NCBI RefSeq assembly: GCF_025780085.1
Contig: NZ_JAOXHL010000001.1
Coordinates: forward strand, 1-64,000
Reading direction: 5' to 3'
Origin: Ureaplasma miroungigenitalium
Lineage (GTDB): Bacteria > Bacillota_I > Bacilli_A > Mycoplasmatales > Mycoplasmoidaceae
DNA length: 64,000 nt
In this document: in pieces, positions 1-9,038 of the stretch
Layout: each line of letters begins with the position of its first letter
How positions within the stretch are numbered: the first letter of the stretch is position 1
Notes under the pieces: model-generated
Database searches by the model: none
Seen by the model: the letters and a program-made list of their open reading frames with translations, nothing else
What the model was told of the DNA's origin: nothing
Translations under genes and position numbers: made by a program

Positions 1-1
1 G

Positions 2-745
2 GGTAATGATGGATGAAGTTCAACTTATGGAATCGCTGGTACTCACTGATTACTACAAAAATATTCTGAATTATTCGGGATGCCAAAAGATGAATTAGAT
101 GGTTTAAAAGCTAAAGAAAAATTCAAAGTGAATCAAAATCCCCTAACATTATTCACTGAAGACGATTTAACTACCACAGCAGATGGTAAAAAAGTCTTCA
201 AAGAAGGTAAGAGTCCTTATAAAAAACACCGACCTGATGGTACAGACATTAACAACTACGCCTCTTCATTCCACGTATTAGACCAAACATTATCACTTGG
301 TATTTACCCTAACTACTTCTCAATTCTAACTATCTCAACATCTGATAAAGGTAAATTATCAAGTATTGAATATCTAGAAGAATTATATGGTGCTGATTTC
401 ATTAATGGAATTCCAACAATTGGAACATCAAGTGTACCAGGTTCAGAACACATTCGTGACCTTTCAAATACACACCTTAAATTCTTCTATGGTTTAAACA
501 TTAACACTTTAGGTTCTGGTTTCTCTGGATGATCTAAAACAGGGAACGTTCTAAATTCACAAAACTGAGGAGAAGAATATAAAGATTTATTATCAAGTAT
601 TGCCTTTACATCACGTCGATTCCGTGAAATCGATAGAGTTTATTCAAGAGATGAAAAATATCAACCAACTGGAGCGCTTGAAGGTTACGATGAATACCTC
701 GCTTGAAAAAACACGAAATATATATTGAATATGACAAATATATAA
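2..745 (+). CDS. 3' part of a large protein of unknown function (start outside window)
   Basis: An open frame of about 247 codons enters from the left edge and stops at TAA 743-745; four in-frame UGA codons (14-16, 47-49, 530-532, 571-573) must be tryptophan, plus one near the end (GCT TGA AAA). No start codon or signal sequence is visible because the N-terminus is missing. The fragment is rich in Tyr, Ser, Gly and Asn and has no hydrophobic segment, which would fit the extracellular C-terminal part of a large surface or solute-binding lipoprotein, but I do not recognise a family. It is followed by an intrinsic terminator, so it ends its transcript. Reading frame is secure; function is unknown. 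Confidence 0.75.
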
Positions 746-819
746 AAATACTGATTCTAAATAAAAATTACGCCAAAATACATTATATGTTCCGTTTATT
801 TTTTACTTTTTTAATAAAA

Positions 820-850
820 GGGGCCTAAAAAGGCTCTTTTTTTTTTTTTT
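820..850 (+). terminator. Intrinsic terminator merging into a T14 run
   Basis: GGGCC-TAAAAA-GGCTC can form a 5-bp stem (one G-U) followed by fourteen T. It closes the partial gene ending at 745. The same T-run is also the upstream part of the next promoter. Confidence 0.7.
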
Positions 851-865
851 CAATGGTGTTATAAT
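837..865 (+). promoter_or_regulatory. Promoter with T14 tract in the -35/spacer region
   Basis: Fourteen T (837-850) are followed by 9 nt and then TATAAT (860-865), 34 nt before the start codon at 899. The homopolymer sits where the -35 box and spacer should be. The same arrangement with T17 precedes the paralogous gene at 2329. Length change of the tract would alter promoter geometry. Confidence 0.65.
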
Positions 866-898
866 CATTTTTGTATTTTTAAAAAAAGGAGAAAAAAT

Positions 899-1336
899 TT
901 GGAAACTCAATTGTATCAAGGAACAAACTCTAACCAACTTAACAAGTTAAAGAAAACTCGTTTGGTAGGTTTGTTATCTTTAATTAGTATTGCTTTCATT
1001 GTTACAGCGATTATTGTAATCTGCGTCGGACAATCTAAGACAGCGTATACATATAATGACTTCAGTATTACTAGTTTATATAACTCGACTGTTTCATCAG
1101 GCGGTGAATATTATCAATACTTAGCTGCATTCGGCGCATTGATGGGTATTGGTTTAATTTATGAATTAGTTGTTGCTATTTTATATGTAGTTATGGTTTC
1201 ACGATTAAATGTTGATAAATTTAAATTATGAACTATTTTATTAATTGTGGGATTATGTGTTATGCCAATTCTGTATTTTATTGCATGAATTTACACACTT
1301 GTAGAAATCAAAAACATGATTAATAAACAAAAATAA
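899..1336 (+). CDS. Multi-TM membrane protein, copy 1 of duplicated cassette
   Basis: 145-aa protein starting with TTG at 899, chosen because AAGGAG lies 7 nt upstream and the next residues match the paralogue at 2329. Two UGA codons (1229-1231 and 1286-1288) encode Trp. It has a short polar N-terminus ending in a KKTRLVGLLS-like motif, a hydrophobic helix at about residues 23-45, a Tyr/Ser-rich loop, then two further hydrophobic segments (about 75-100 and 110-130) and a basic tail. The paralogue shares the N-terminal motif and the C-terminal hairpin but has a longer divergent loop, as expected if the loop is exposed. It lies 41 nt ahead of a small lipoprotein gene, probably co-transcribed. 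Function unknown. Confidence 0.75.
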
Positions 1337-1377
1337 TTGTATTAAGATTATTTTCTCATCATAGGAGGTGAAGATAT

Positions 1378-1701
1378 ATGAATAAAAAACAAAAACGTAT
1401 TTTAGGTTTTGTATTAGCTCCGATCGCTTTGGCAGCTGTGATTACACCAATTGTAACTAGCTGTTCAAAACAAGATCCATTAGAAAAAGAATACAACAAA
1501 CTAAAAGCTGAATATAAAGCTCTTCTTAAAAAATCGGGTATTGACAACTCAACAATCGATATGATAATAGCTCCAGCAATCAAAGTAGCTGATGAAATGT
1601 TCAAAAACGCAAAAAACGATGCAGAGAAAAAAGAAGCGATTGAATATATTAAAAATTTAATTAATATGCAAAAAATGAATAATGCCGCTTTAGGTCTTTA
1701 A
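1378..1701 (+). CDS. Small lipoprotein, copy 1 of duplicated cassette
   Basis: 107-aa protein with ATG at 1378 behind a strong AGGAGGTGA site. A signal peptide with basic N-terminus (MNKKQKR) and hydrophobic core ends in a lipobox with cysteine at residue 25 (IVTSC), predicting lipid anchoring on the outer face of the membrane. The mature part is charged, Lys/Glu-rich and probably helical (KEYNKLKAEYKALLKK region). The first 34 residues are nearly identical to the lipoprotein at 2897, and the two genes occupy the same place in two tandem cassettes. A terminator follows. The function of the mature part is not recognisable. Confidence 0.85.
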   Translation: MNKKQKRILGFVLAPIALAAVITPIVTSCSKQDPLEKEYNKLKAEYKALLKKSGIDNSTIDMIIAPAIKVADEMFKNAKNDAEKKEAIEYIKNLINMQKMNNAALGL

Positions 1702-1711
1702 TAGTTTTTGC

Positions 1712-1752
1712 AAAAAAACAGTTCGGACGTTCCTGTCCGTTCTGTTTTTTTA
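1712..1752 (+). terminator. Intrinsic terminator of cassette 1
   Basis: AACAGTTCGGAC pairs with GTCCGTTCTGTT (a two-base internal mismatch) and is followed by a run of T. Confidence 0.8.
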
Positions 1753-1802
1753 TTTTTTAGAATATTTGAAAAAAAATGTTTTTTACAAACAGATTAGGAT
1801 AT

Positions 1803-1910
1803 ATGAAAAAAATAAAAACTGTTTTAGGTTTTATTTTAAGTTTAATAGTTCTAGCTGTCATGGTTATATTAATGCATACTGGTTGCTTAAAAAACTGATT
1901 TTATGAATAA
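1803..1910 (+). pseudogene. 35-residue lipoprotein-like peptide, probable truncated lipoprotein
   Basis: ATG at 1803 opens a 35-codon frame (one UGA as Trp) that is essentially only a signal peptide: basic start MKKIKTVLGF, hydrophobic core, and a cysteine in the context HTGC at residue 28, then stop. The LGF motif after the basic residues recalls the neighbouring lipoproteins (RILGFVLAPIAL). It sits between two intact membrane-protein/lipoprotein cassettes, so it most likely marks a decayed third lipoprotein. It could also be a genuine tiny lipopeptide; only a weak AGGAT lies upstream. Confidence 0.45.
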
Positions 1911-2258
1911 TTGTTGCTAAAAACGAACACTTAACGTTCGTATAAGGATTTGAAATTGATTAAATAACTATCACACAATTAATAAAAAGTAAAATGGTAA
2001 CAGCTAATTATCTTTTTGAAAAACATAAAAACCCTTTTAGTAAGCAAGAAGTGGTAATGATATAAATTTGCCATTGACTTATTTTATACAACAATAATTT
2101 CTTGAATATCAAACATATATAAATACAAGCAAACCCTTATTTGTCTTGATAACCTGCTTTTGTATTTGTTAAAAACAGTTGATATAAATTAATTAAAAAA
2201 GCTGTCAAAAACGCAAAAAAAGTCATGAAAAAGCACGAAAATGAAGAAAAAAAGCGTC
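1911..2258 (+). other. Intergenic stretch with traces of decayed lipoprotein coding sequence
   Basis: No intact gene. A small inverted repeat (CGAAC...GTTCG) lies near 1923-1938. At about 2200-2258 one frame reads AVKNAKKVMKKHENEEKK, a Lys/Glu helix similar in character to the C-terminal part of the lipoprotein at 1378. Together with the signal-peptide remnant at 1803 this looks like the ruins of a third copy. Confidence 0.4.
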
Positions 2259-2290
2259 TTTTTTTTTTTTTTTTTCAAATAACTTATAAT
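2259..2290 (+). promoter_or_regulatory. Promoter with T17 tract in the -35/spacer region
   Basis: Seventeen T (2259-2275), then CAAATAACT (9 nt), then TATAAT (2285-2290), 39 nt before the GTG start at 2329. Same layout as 837-865 but three T longer. Confidence 0.65.
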
Positions 2291-2328
2291 TCGAATATAC
2301 ACATTTTTAAAAAAGGAGAATCTAGCAA

Positions 2329-2904
2329 GTGAACGCTAACCAAATTGTTGAAGGACAAAAAAATACTTACTTAAATAAATTACAAAAAACGCGTTTAGTT
2401 GGTCTTTTATCAATTGTGGGGTTGGTATTTACTATCGTTGCTATTATCATCCTTGTTGTAGGAATATTTAAATCACAACAAGATACTACGATAGTTGATG
2501 AACCTGATATTAATAGTAATATGCACGGTTTCATTCCGCGCTCAACTTATTATCCACATTTTACAGAACCATATTATAAACGTCCAAATATATATGAATA
2601 CTTCGATTTAAATGATGAGGTTTTTATAGGTTATTTAATCGCCTTCTACGTAATATTTTTCATGAGTGTTATCTATGATATCACTATCAATATTATCTAT
2701 ATCATTATGATCGTTCGATTAAATGAAGAGAAATTTAAAACTTGGATTATTTTATATGTTGTTGGATTATGTGTGGTACCGATTTTATATTTGGTTGCCT
2801 GAATTTACACGCTAATTCAATTAAAATGAATGATTAATAAAGAAAAAATTATGCCCAAAAAACAACTAATTCTTTATAAAAAAGGAGCAATTATTGATGA
2901 ATAA
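2329..2904 (+). CDS. Multi-TM membrane protein, copy 2 of duplicated cassette
   Basis: 191-aa paralogue of the protein at 899, starting with GTG at 2329 behind AAAGGAG (2312-2318). The N-terminal helix (about residues 24-46), the KTRLVGLLSI motif and the final hydrophobic hairpin with CVVPILYL are conserved; the loop between them is about 40 residues longer, rich in Pro, Tyr and His, and differs completely. UGA at 2800-2802 and 2827-2829 encodes Trp. The gene overlaps the start of the following lipoprotein (2897) by 8 nt, so the pair is translationally coupled. Function unknown; extracellular loop divergence suggests a surface role. Confidence 0.75.
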
Positions 2905-3286
2905 AAAACAAAAACGAATTCTTGGTTTTGTATTAGCGCCAATCGCTTTGGTTGCTATAACTACACCAATTGTAACCAGCTGTTCAAAACAAACAAGAAA
3001 AACAACAACTCGATCTAATCAAATAACAAAAACAACCGATGAGTTAAAACAAATCCATCAAGAGTTTATACTTATAATTGAAGAGCTTAGAAAAAAACAA
3101 AAAGATGCAGGTACAGATGTATTCTCTGCAGATTTATGAAATGAATTAATTAAAAAGACCAATGAACAGTTTTATAAATTAGAACATACAACGACACTTT
3201 CGGATGAACAAAAACAAAAAACGATTGCTCTTCTCAAAGAACAAATAGAGCACATGAAAAAAATGATGTCTAGCTTTCCGGTCTAA
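2897..3286 (+). CDS. Small lipoprotein, copy 2 of duplicated cassette
   Basis: 129-aa protein. ATG 2897 is preferred over TTG 2894 because it matches the start of the paralogue at 1378 and lies 10 nt after AAAGGAG. Signal peptide residues 1-24, lipobox IVTSC with Cys25, then a Thr/Arg/Lys-rich linker and a long predicted helix. UGA at 3137-3139 is Trp. The signal peptide is almost identical to the lipoprotein at 1378 while the mature parts are unrelated, as in mycoplasma surface-antigen families. Confidence 0.8.
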
Positions 3287-3333
3287 GATCATTTATTAAT
3301 TCAACTTCGAGACACGAAAGGAGGTGATTAAAT

Positions 3334-3465
3334 ATGTCAAAAAGACCAAATCACAATGCTGATATTAGCAACCCTAATAAAGGAACATGTGGTACTAATA
3401 AAACCTATGATAGAAATCAAGGAAATAGAGGATCACAATTAAATCCTAATAATAAAAATCGTTAA
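3334..3465 (+). CDS. 43-residue hydrophilic protein, unknown
   Basis: ATG 3334 lies behind one of the best SD sequences in the window (AAAGGAGGTGAT). The 43-residue product has no hydrophobic segment and is very rich in Asn (10), with Lys, Arg and Gly and a single Cys; it ends QGNRGSQLNPNNKNR. It reads like a small, unstructured, basic protein. It is downstream of the second lipoprotein, with no terminator between, and is followed by the terminator shared with rnpB. No function can be given, but the strong ribosome site argues that it is expressed. Confidence 0.65.
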   Translation: MSKRPNHNADISNPNKGTCGTNKTYDRNQGNRGSQLNPNNKNR

Positions 3466-3520
3466 TTAATGATAAAAAACAAATTCAAAAATTAAGGAAA
3501 TTAATGAAAAAGAACACAAA

Positions 3521-3560
3521 AAAGCCCCTGTACTTAATTAAAGGAACAGGGGGTTTTTGT
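3521..3560. terminator. Bidirectional terminator between the 43-aa gene and rnpB
   Basis: GCCCCTGT and ACAGGGGG form a GC-rich stem with T-runs on both sides (TTTTTG on plus, TTTTTTG on minus), serving the converging transcripts. Confidence 0.85.
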
Positions 3561-3561
3561 T

Positions 3562-3922
3562 CATAATATCAAATAAGCCGTGTTCTGTACTCAAATGAGT
3601 GTTAATTATTTATCTATAAAAGTTTTCACTTTTATCCATAAACCATTTCGTTTCATGGTTTATGACTCCCTTACCAAAATTTAGGTTTCTCGCTTGCGGG
3701 GTTTACCAACGTTTCATCCTTTTGATTTCTCAAAAGCTCGTCTCTGTGGCACTTTTAGATAGATTAACCATATTAAAAACTTAGGTTAATCTATAGCCGT
3801 CATTGATGAACAACAATGCTATGCTTTATGAATTATACATACAACAAACACTACAAGGAATCACACCTTGTGCGAGCACGGACTTTCCTCTATTAATATC
3901 AAAAAATATTAACAGCAATTAA
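3562..3922 (-). ncRNA. rnpB: RNase P RNA (catalytic RNA of tRNA 5' processing)
   Basis: On the minus strand the hallmark 5' core GAGGAAAGTCCGTGCTCGCA appears near 3895, and the 3' core ends with GTACAGAACACGGCTTAT near 3570. These are the universally conserved segments of bacterial RNase P RNA that build helix P4 and flanks. Spacing of about 360 nt fits a low-GC Gram-positive/mollicute (type B) molecule. It ends at the GC-rich terminator shared with the 43-aa gene. Exact ends are estimated (within about 10 nt). Confidence 0.93.
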
Positions 3923-3950
3923 CTATGATATTTAAATTTTAAACTATTTT

Positions 3951-6374
3951 TTAAGAATTTTTAAAAAGAAATTTGGGGTCAATGTTTTCTTGTGCAAAAC
4001 CGTTTGGGAACAGATTAGTACGCATTTGTGGATTGGCTTGATACAAACTAGCTAAGGCTTGACGATAAGATGTTTTTTGATCTTTCCCAGTTCCATAAAT
4101 TAAATCATATTGGGGTAGATTATATTGACCATATAATCCCTTATAATCAAAACCTTGTGAACGTAAAGCTAAAACTAGTCCTGTTGATGTGTTTTGGGTT
4201 TTTGTGTGGTATAGACCAATAACCTCGTTGCGTTGATTACGCATTGATGAACCACTCGCTCCACCATAAGGTTCATAATCACGAGGTAAATATTGTAAGC
4301 CAAAAGAAATGTATTCATGATTATCATGTGTTTTCATTAATTTTTGTCCATTATATGGTGAAGCTAAAAAAGCATCAGAAATTCCTGGTTTATTTAAGAA
4401 AGAACGATAGCCCACTTGGTAACTAAAACGTCCTCCATATTGCATTTCCTTTTGTGTTTTTTCTTTTGTTTCTTGTGAAACACCAACTTCATCTATGGAT
4501 GGTTGGTCGAAGAATTCGTATTTACCATTAGTTCATAATGATGTGGAGTTACGATACAGTTGTTTAACTTTTTCTTCATCATATTGTGAAAAGTAAAAGT
4601 CCTCAATAGCTAAAGGATATCCTAATAAGTAAAATTGATCACCTGGATATTTTTCAAAATCAGCTTTCAATAAAGGTGCATCATGATCAGTGAAGTGATT
4701 TAAATAATCATAATTAATAAATTTAATTTGCTTATCTTTTTGGTTTGCATAATCATTAGTTAAAGCTTGTGTAATCTCTTGATTAGTGTGTAGATCATTA
4801 AAAGCTTGCTTATTATTAGCTCAGATTGATCATTCATTAGCTTGAACCTTACTAAAATCGATTTCAATTACTGCAAAATCGGCGAATTCTTTTTTATCAG
4901 CATATTTAGCTTTAAATTCGTCAGCTAAATAGTCAACAGGATCTTTGTTTAAGAAATCAGTTGCTTGGTAAACGACATGACAAATGTCATTGATTCGTTG
5001 GCTCTTTAGTTCTTCTTCTTGATTGGAAATAATAAAAGAAGTGAAATGATCATCATAATCCGTTAAAGTGAATTTGGTATTCAATGGTGGGTTTTGGTTT
5101 AAACGGGTTAATGAAATCCCCTGAGTAGTTTCATTTAATAAATCAGCAACGTGTAAATTAGTAGCAAAATATCATTTAGTTGGATACGAATTATCTTGCG
5201 GTTGTTCGTAGTCTAAAATTCACATTGTTCCTCGATGCAAACTTAATGAAAATTTACTTTTATCATCAGTACTAATACTTGGATCATTTTCGTTACCTGG
5301 TTTATAGTCTGGGTTTTTATTAGTAAAGGAAACAGAGAAAGTTTGTTCTCCCATTGTTTGGTATTGTTTATTTAATAACAAACGAGCTAAACCTTTATTT
5401 TTAAAACCGTTTCTATGGTATGCATCGACTCATGCTGGCCCTTGCGGTGGTAAATTATTAGCAATTGAAAGACCATTAACAGTGTTATCAGGATTATAAA
5501 CAGGCAGAGTATAGCCTTTATAGGCTTGATTGTCATAAGTATCTAAGCCTAAAGCAGCACTAAGTGTGTTGAAGGTATTTTTTTGATTAGCTTGGACTGA
5601 TGCTAGGTCAGGTCTAACATCTCTTAATAAAGCATTATGTCATTGGTTTTTCAAGCCAACCATATAATCATCATTATCGTATTTTACCCGTTCAGCAGCC
5701 GTGTATTTAGTAAAGTAATCTAATTGTTTTTGCTTTTGATCAGCATTCTCTTCTTGTACAATAAAACCATTTTCGTCAACTAAAACTGGTGAAGTTTTAA
5801 AACCTTGAATTTCAATTTCTTTTGTAATATAAGTTTTGGTTTTATTGTGAACAATTTGAACAATTAGAACAGCGTGTCCTGTTTTGCTTGATATATCTTG
5901 TTGAGCGCTATTATAATCAGGTCTTAATTCACTTACTCGTGCTGAAAAAAGTGATAATTGTTGACCTTTTAAAGTTAATTTAATTTGATCTAAATTATTT
6001 TTTAAATCATTAATAGTTAAATTAGCGGGTGGTGTTTGTACATTATTATATTGGCTGATAACAACTTCAAGTTGATCCATGATTGGTCGAATTTCTGCAG
6101 GTACAGGAGCATCAACTAATTGATCATTATTTGGGTTCGGGTTTGTGTTTGGGTTAGCAGGATTATTAGGTGTGTCATGCTGAGTGCTAGTGTTTTGTGA
6201 ATCATCTGGTGTGGTTGATGATGATTCGTTTTTCGGATTAGTTGGATCAATGATTTCTTCTTGTGGTTTGTTAGGGTTTTTACAGCTTGTTGCAATGATG
6301 GCTGTACTTGCAGTTAAGAAACCCATTGCACATAAAGTTCATAATCAGCGATGCTTTTTCTTACTTTTTAACAT
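3951..6374 (-). CDS. MIP-like lipoprotein serine protease (mycoplasma Ig protease, DUF31 family)
   Basis: 807-aa protein, ATG 6374-6372 behind AAGGAG. A signal peptide ends in lipobox ATSC, so it is a surface lipoprotein, followed by a Pro/Asn/Thr/Ser-rich linker (about residues 30-80). The C-terminal half carries trypsin-fold marks of the mycoplasma peptidase family DUF31: HRGTMWILDY, then WYFATNLHVA with probable catalytic His408, Asp in DFAVIEID (Asp499 or 506), and GASGSS with probable nucleophile Ser707, then YDLIYG near the end. In mycoplasmas MIP cleaves the heavy chain of antibody captured by MIB. The MIB-like gene is immediately upstream (25-nt gap), the usual order. Assignment to MIP rather than another DUF31 protease rests on this pairing. 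In-frame UGA codons are Trp. Confidence 0.85.
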
Positions 6375-6399
6375 ATTATTTCTCCTTGTTTTTTAATTC

Positions 6400-8844
6400 T
6401 TAGGCAATCTCAATGCTAGCTGCACCATCATCTGTTCGCACTGCAAAACCAGATGATAATTTGCTTCTTATTTGTTGATCATTGGCGTTAACTAAAATCG
6501 GGTTATTTTTAACATATGAGGAATCAGCATACTCTTTTAAAACTCGAAGATTAGCTAAACCATTGCTGTTTAAAGGTTCATTTCCTTGGACAACTTTGAT
6601 GAACTTTGTATTATCTTTGTTGTTGAAAAAGATTTTAGTTTTAGGCATTTGAGGTTGTTCTAAAATCATAATATCTTTAAATTGAGCATTATTTAATTCA
6701 TCAGTCGTAATTTCAAAAACAGCACTCTCATTTTTTAATCATAAATATTTTAACTTACGTGTTCCATTGGTATTCTTTTTATGATCTGTAAACACAAGAC
6801 CACGTAGTGATTTTAAGCTAGTATTTGATAAGTCTAATCCCCATGGGTATGAATTACCACCCTCGTTATGATCTGGTTTTAAACCACCACCCATATCGCC
6901 GTTAAAGAATGGTTCATTATTACGAGTAAAGTAAGCCATTCGTAAACCGTAATTAATACGATTTAGTTTCTTATCTAAATCGGGAGCATTATGATTTAAA
7001 TCATCTTCATAAAAGATCAAACTGTTAAACGTGATTCGTGTTCATGGTTTATAACCAGTCGGCACATCAGTTCTTGTGTTGTAATCGTTAGTATTGATTC
7101 AGTGAACATTTTTTAATGCTCAAGGGTTGATTCGTCAAGCATCATCGTATGGTAATTCATTAGTATATAAACCAAGCTCTTTGATTTCTTCTTTCTCTTC
7201 TAAAGCTATTAATGCGCTGGTATCTTTTTTTACAAAGAAAAATTCAACTTGTAAAAGTTTTTTTGGTAAAGCCTTAACGATGTGATAAAAGGATTGGTTG
7301 GCCCCAGCTGAACCGATATTTAAGAAACGATACCCTTCTAAAACAACGTGATCTTTTTCTAGTTTTTCTAAGACTTTTATAGTTGCTTCATAAGCATCTT
7401 GTCTTGAAAGATCAATTGTTAATACTCGACCTTCGTTACGTTTACCTGGTTCAGGGTTAATACGAGTTAATTTCTCAAATGTAATGCCTGTAATACTTTC
7501 AGGATTATATTTATAAATGTATTCGTAATCAAGGGTCTTATCTCAACCTTGATAATTACCACTAATTAAATCATCTGGAGAACGATTGAACTCGGATTTA
7601 TAACCAAAGACTCGCCGGTTTTCATTATCGTATATTAAACGGGATGTAACTTTGTTAGTTCCCGGTAGTGGGGTAAATGCGTAACTGTTAATTTCTCCAT
7701 TTTCATCAATATAAGAATTGGAGTCATCAAGTGAATACCCACCGTCTTTAATCATTTTTTCGGCATTTTTTGATAATACCGTAAACTTACTAAAATCAAT
7801 ATATGCTGCGATTTTTATAATTCTTGCTACTGATTTTTTAGTTTGTGGACTAGGGTCTTTTGGTAGTTTATCAAGTTCAGCGATTGTTTCTGGACTAGTG
7901 CCATCATAAACATATTTTTTTCACGCATCAGTATTATGAATTAATCTTCAATAACGATCAGATATTGATAAATAATAATTATGGCGTTGCAGTTCATTGT
8001 CATTATAAGGGTCATGACCATTTTGCATTACCAAATTTTCTAATTGATCTTGTTTTAAATTTTGGATATCCTCTCTAGTGATGCCACCAAAAGTTCGGTT
8101 TTTGAAGAAATCTGTTGATTTTTCAACCTGTTTATCAATAAAAGCTTTCGATGGGTTGAAATTAACTACATCAGGTACACGTTCAGCTAAGTAAGGATCG
8201 GGGTTTTTATTAACAATCCCTGCTTGAACATCACTTTTGAAGTAAATACGGTTTGGTTGCGGTTGTAAAGTTACCGTTTCGGTTAATCCATCTACTTCAA
8301 CCGGAACTGTTATTTGTTTTGGAATAACTTGTAATTCGGCGGGTAATTCAGATTCAGTAATTGTTTTAGCAGGAACTTTATCTTCTTGAATTTCCTCGTG
8401 TTTTTTAATTTCTACTTCAGGTTCTTTTTTTGGTTCTTCTACAGGTTTTTCGGGTTCTTTTGGTTCTTCCTTAGGTTCTTCAGGTTCTTTTGGTTTCTCT
8501 GGTTCGACAATTGGCTTTTCAGGCTCTACAATGGGCTCCTCAGGTTTTTCAGGTTCTTTCGGTTCTTCCTTAGGTTCCTCAGGTTTTACAATTGGTTGAT
8601 CATCTTCATTTTTAGGTTCTTCTTGTACTTCTTCCTTCGGTTTTTCTGGCTTTTTCGGTACTACAGGATGATCTACTATTTTATCTTCAACTTTATTTAA
8701 AATGAAATCGTTATCGTAAACAAAAACGCTTTGGGTAATTTCCGAAGCGTGGCGTTTTTTTACAGCAACAGCAATAGCTGATACTGACGCAATAACTAAA
8801 CAAGATGCTACAATTCCGATTGTTAATTTATGTTTTAGTTTCAT
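6400..8844 (-). CDS. MIB-like immunoglobulin-binding surface protein
   Basis: 814-aa protein; ATG 8844-8842 chosen because GAGGAT precedes it and it begins the basic/hydrophobic signal anchor (MKLKHKLTIGIV, hydrophobic to about residue 29). No lipobox Cys, so it is probably held by an uncleaved N-terminal helix. Residues about 60-145 are a Pro/Glu/Lys repeat (PEKP, EEPKEP units), a stalk seen in MIB proteins. The rest is a large polar domain with Tyr/Asn-rich segments, expected to contain the fold that grips the antibody light chain and Fv. Gene pairing with a DUF31 protease and the divergent F1-like ATPase operon support the MIB call. Sequence alone shows no single diagnostic motif, so confidence is moderate to good. 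Confidence 0.78.
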
Positions 8845-8902
8845 AAAACAAATCCTCAACTAAAAATATATCTATTTTTTAATGGATAATAAAATCTAAA
8901 TA

Positions 8903-8911
8903 ATTATAGCA
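8903..8911 (-). promoter_or_regulatory. Extended -10 promoter for the MIB-MIP pair
   Basis: The minus strand reads TGCTATAAT, an extended -10 element (TGnTATAAT), about 59 nt before the MIB start codon. Confidence 0.65.
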
Positions 8912-8992
8912 TATGCGAATATTACCCATGTGAGAAAAAGACTTGTTCAAAAGAATAAAAACCAAATATACAAAAATAAATTATTTTTTTAG

Positions 8993-8998
8993 TATAAT
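8993..8998 (+). promoter_or_regulatory. -10 box for the F1-like ATPase operon
   Basis: TATAAT about 40 nt before the first ATPase-cluster gene (9039). No good -35 is visible. With the box at 8903 it makes this intergenic region a divergent promoter pair for protease and ATPase systems. Confidence 0.6.
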
Positions 8999-9038
8999 AT
9001 TAAATAATATTCGAGTGAGATGAGGTTTTTTTATAAAC

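Noticed and set aside
3562-3922. Possible riboswitch ahead of the protease gene
   Set aside because: It lies downstream of the protease gene and carries the RNase P RNA core sequences.
8410-8675. Possible CRISPR array because of regular short repeats
   Set aside because: Repeats are in-frame codon repeats (Pro/Glu/Lys), with no spacers of even length and no cas genes nearby.
8386-8700. Plus-strand open frame of Phe/Arg/Leu repeats
   Set aside because: It is the antisense shadow of the Pro/Glu/Lys repeat of the MIB-like gene; no ribosome site, implausible composition.
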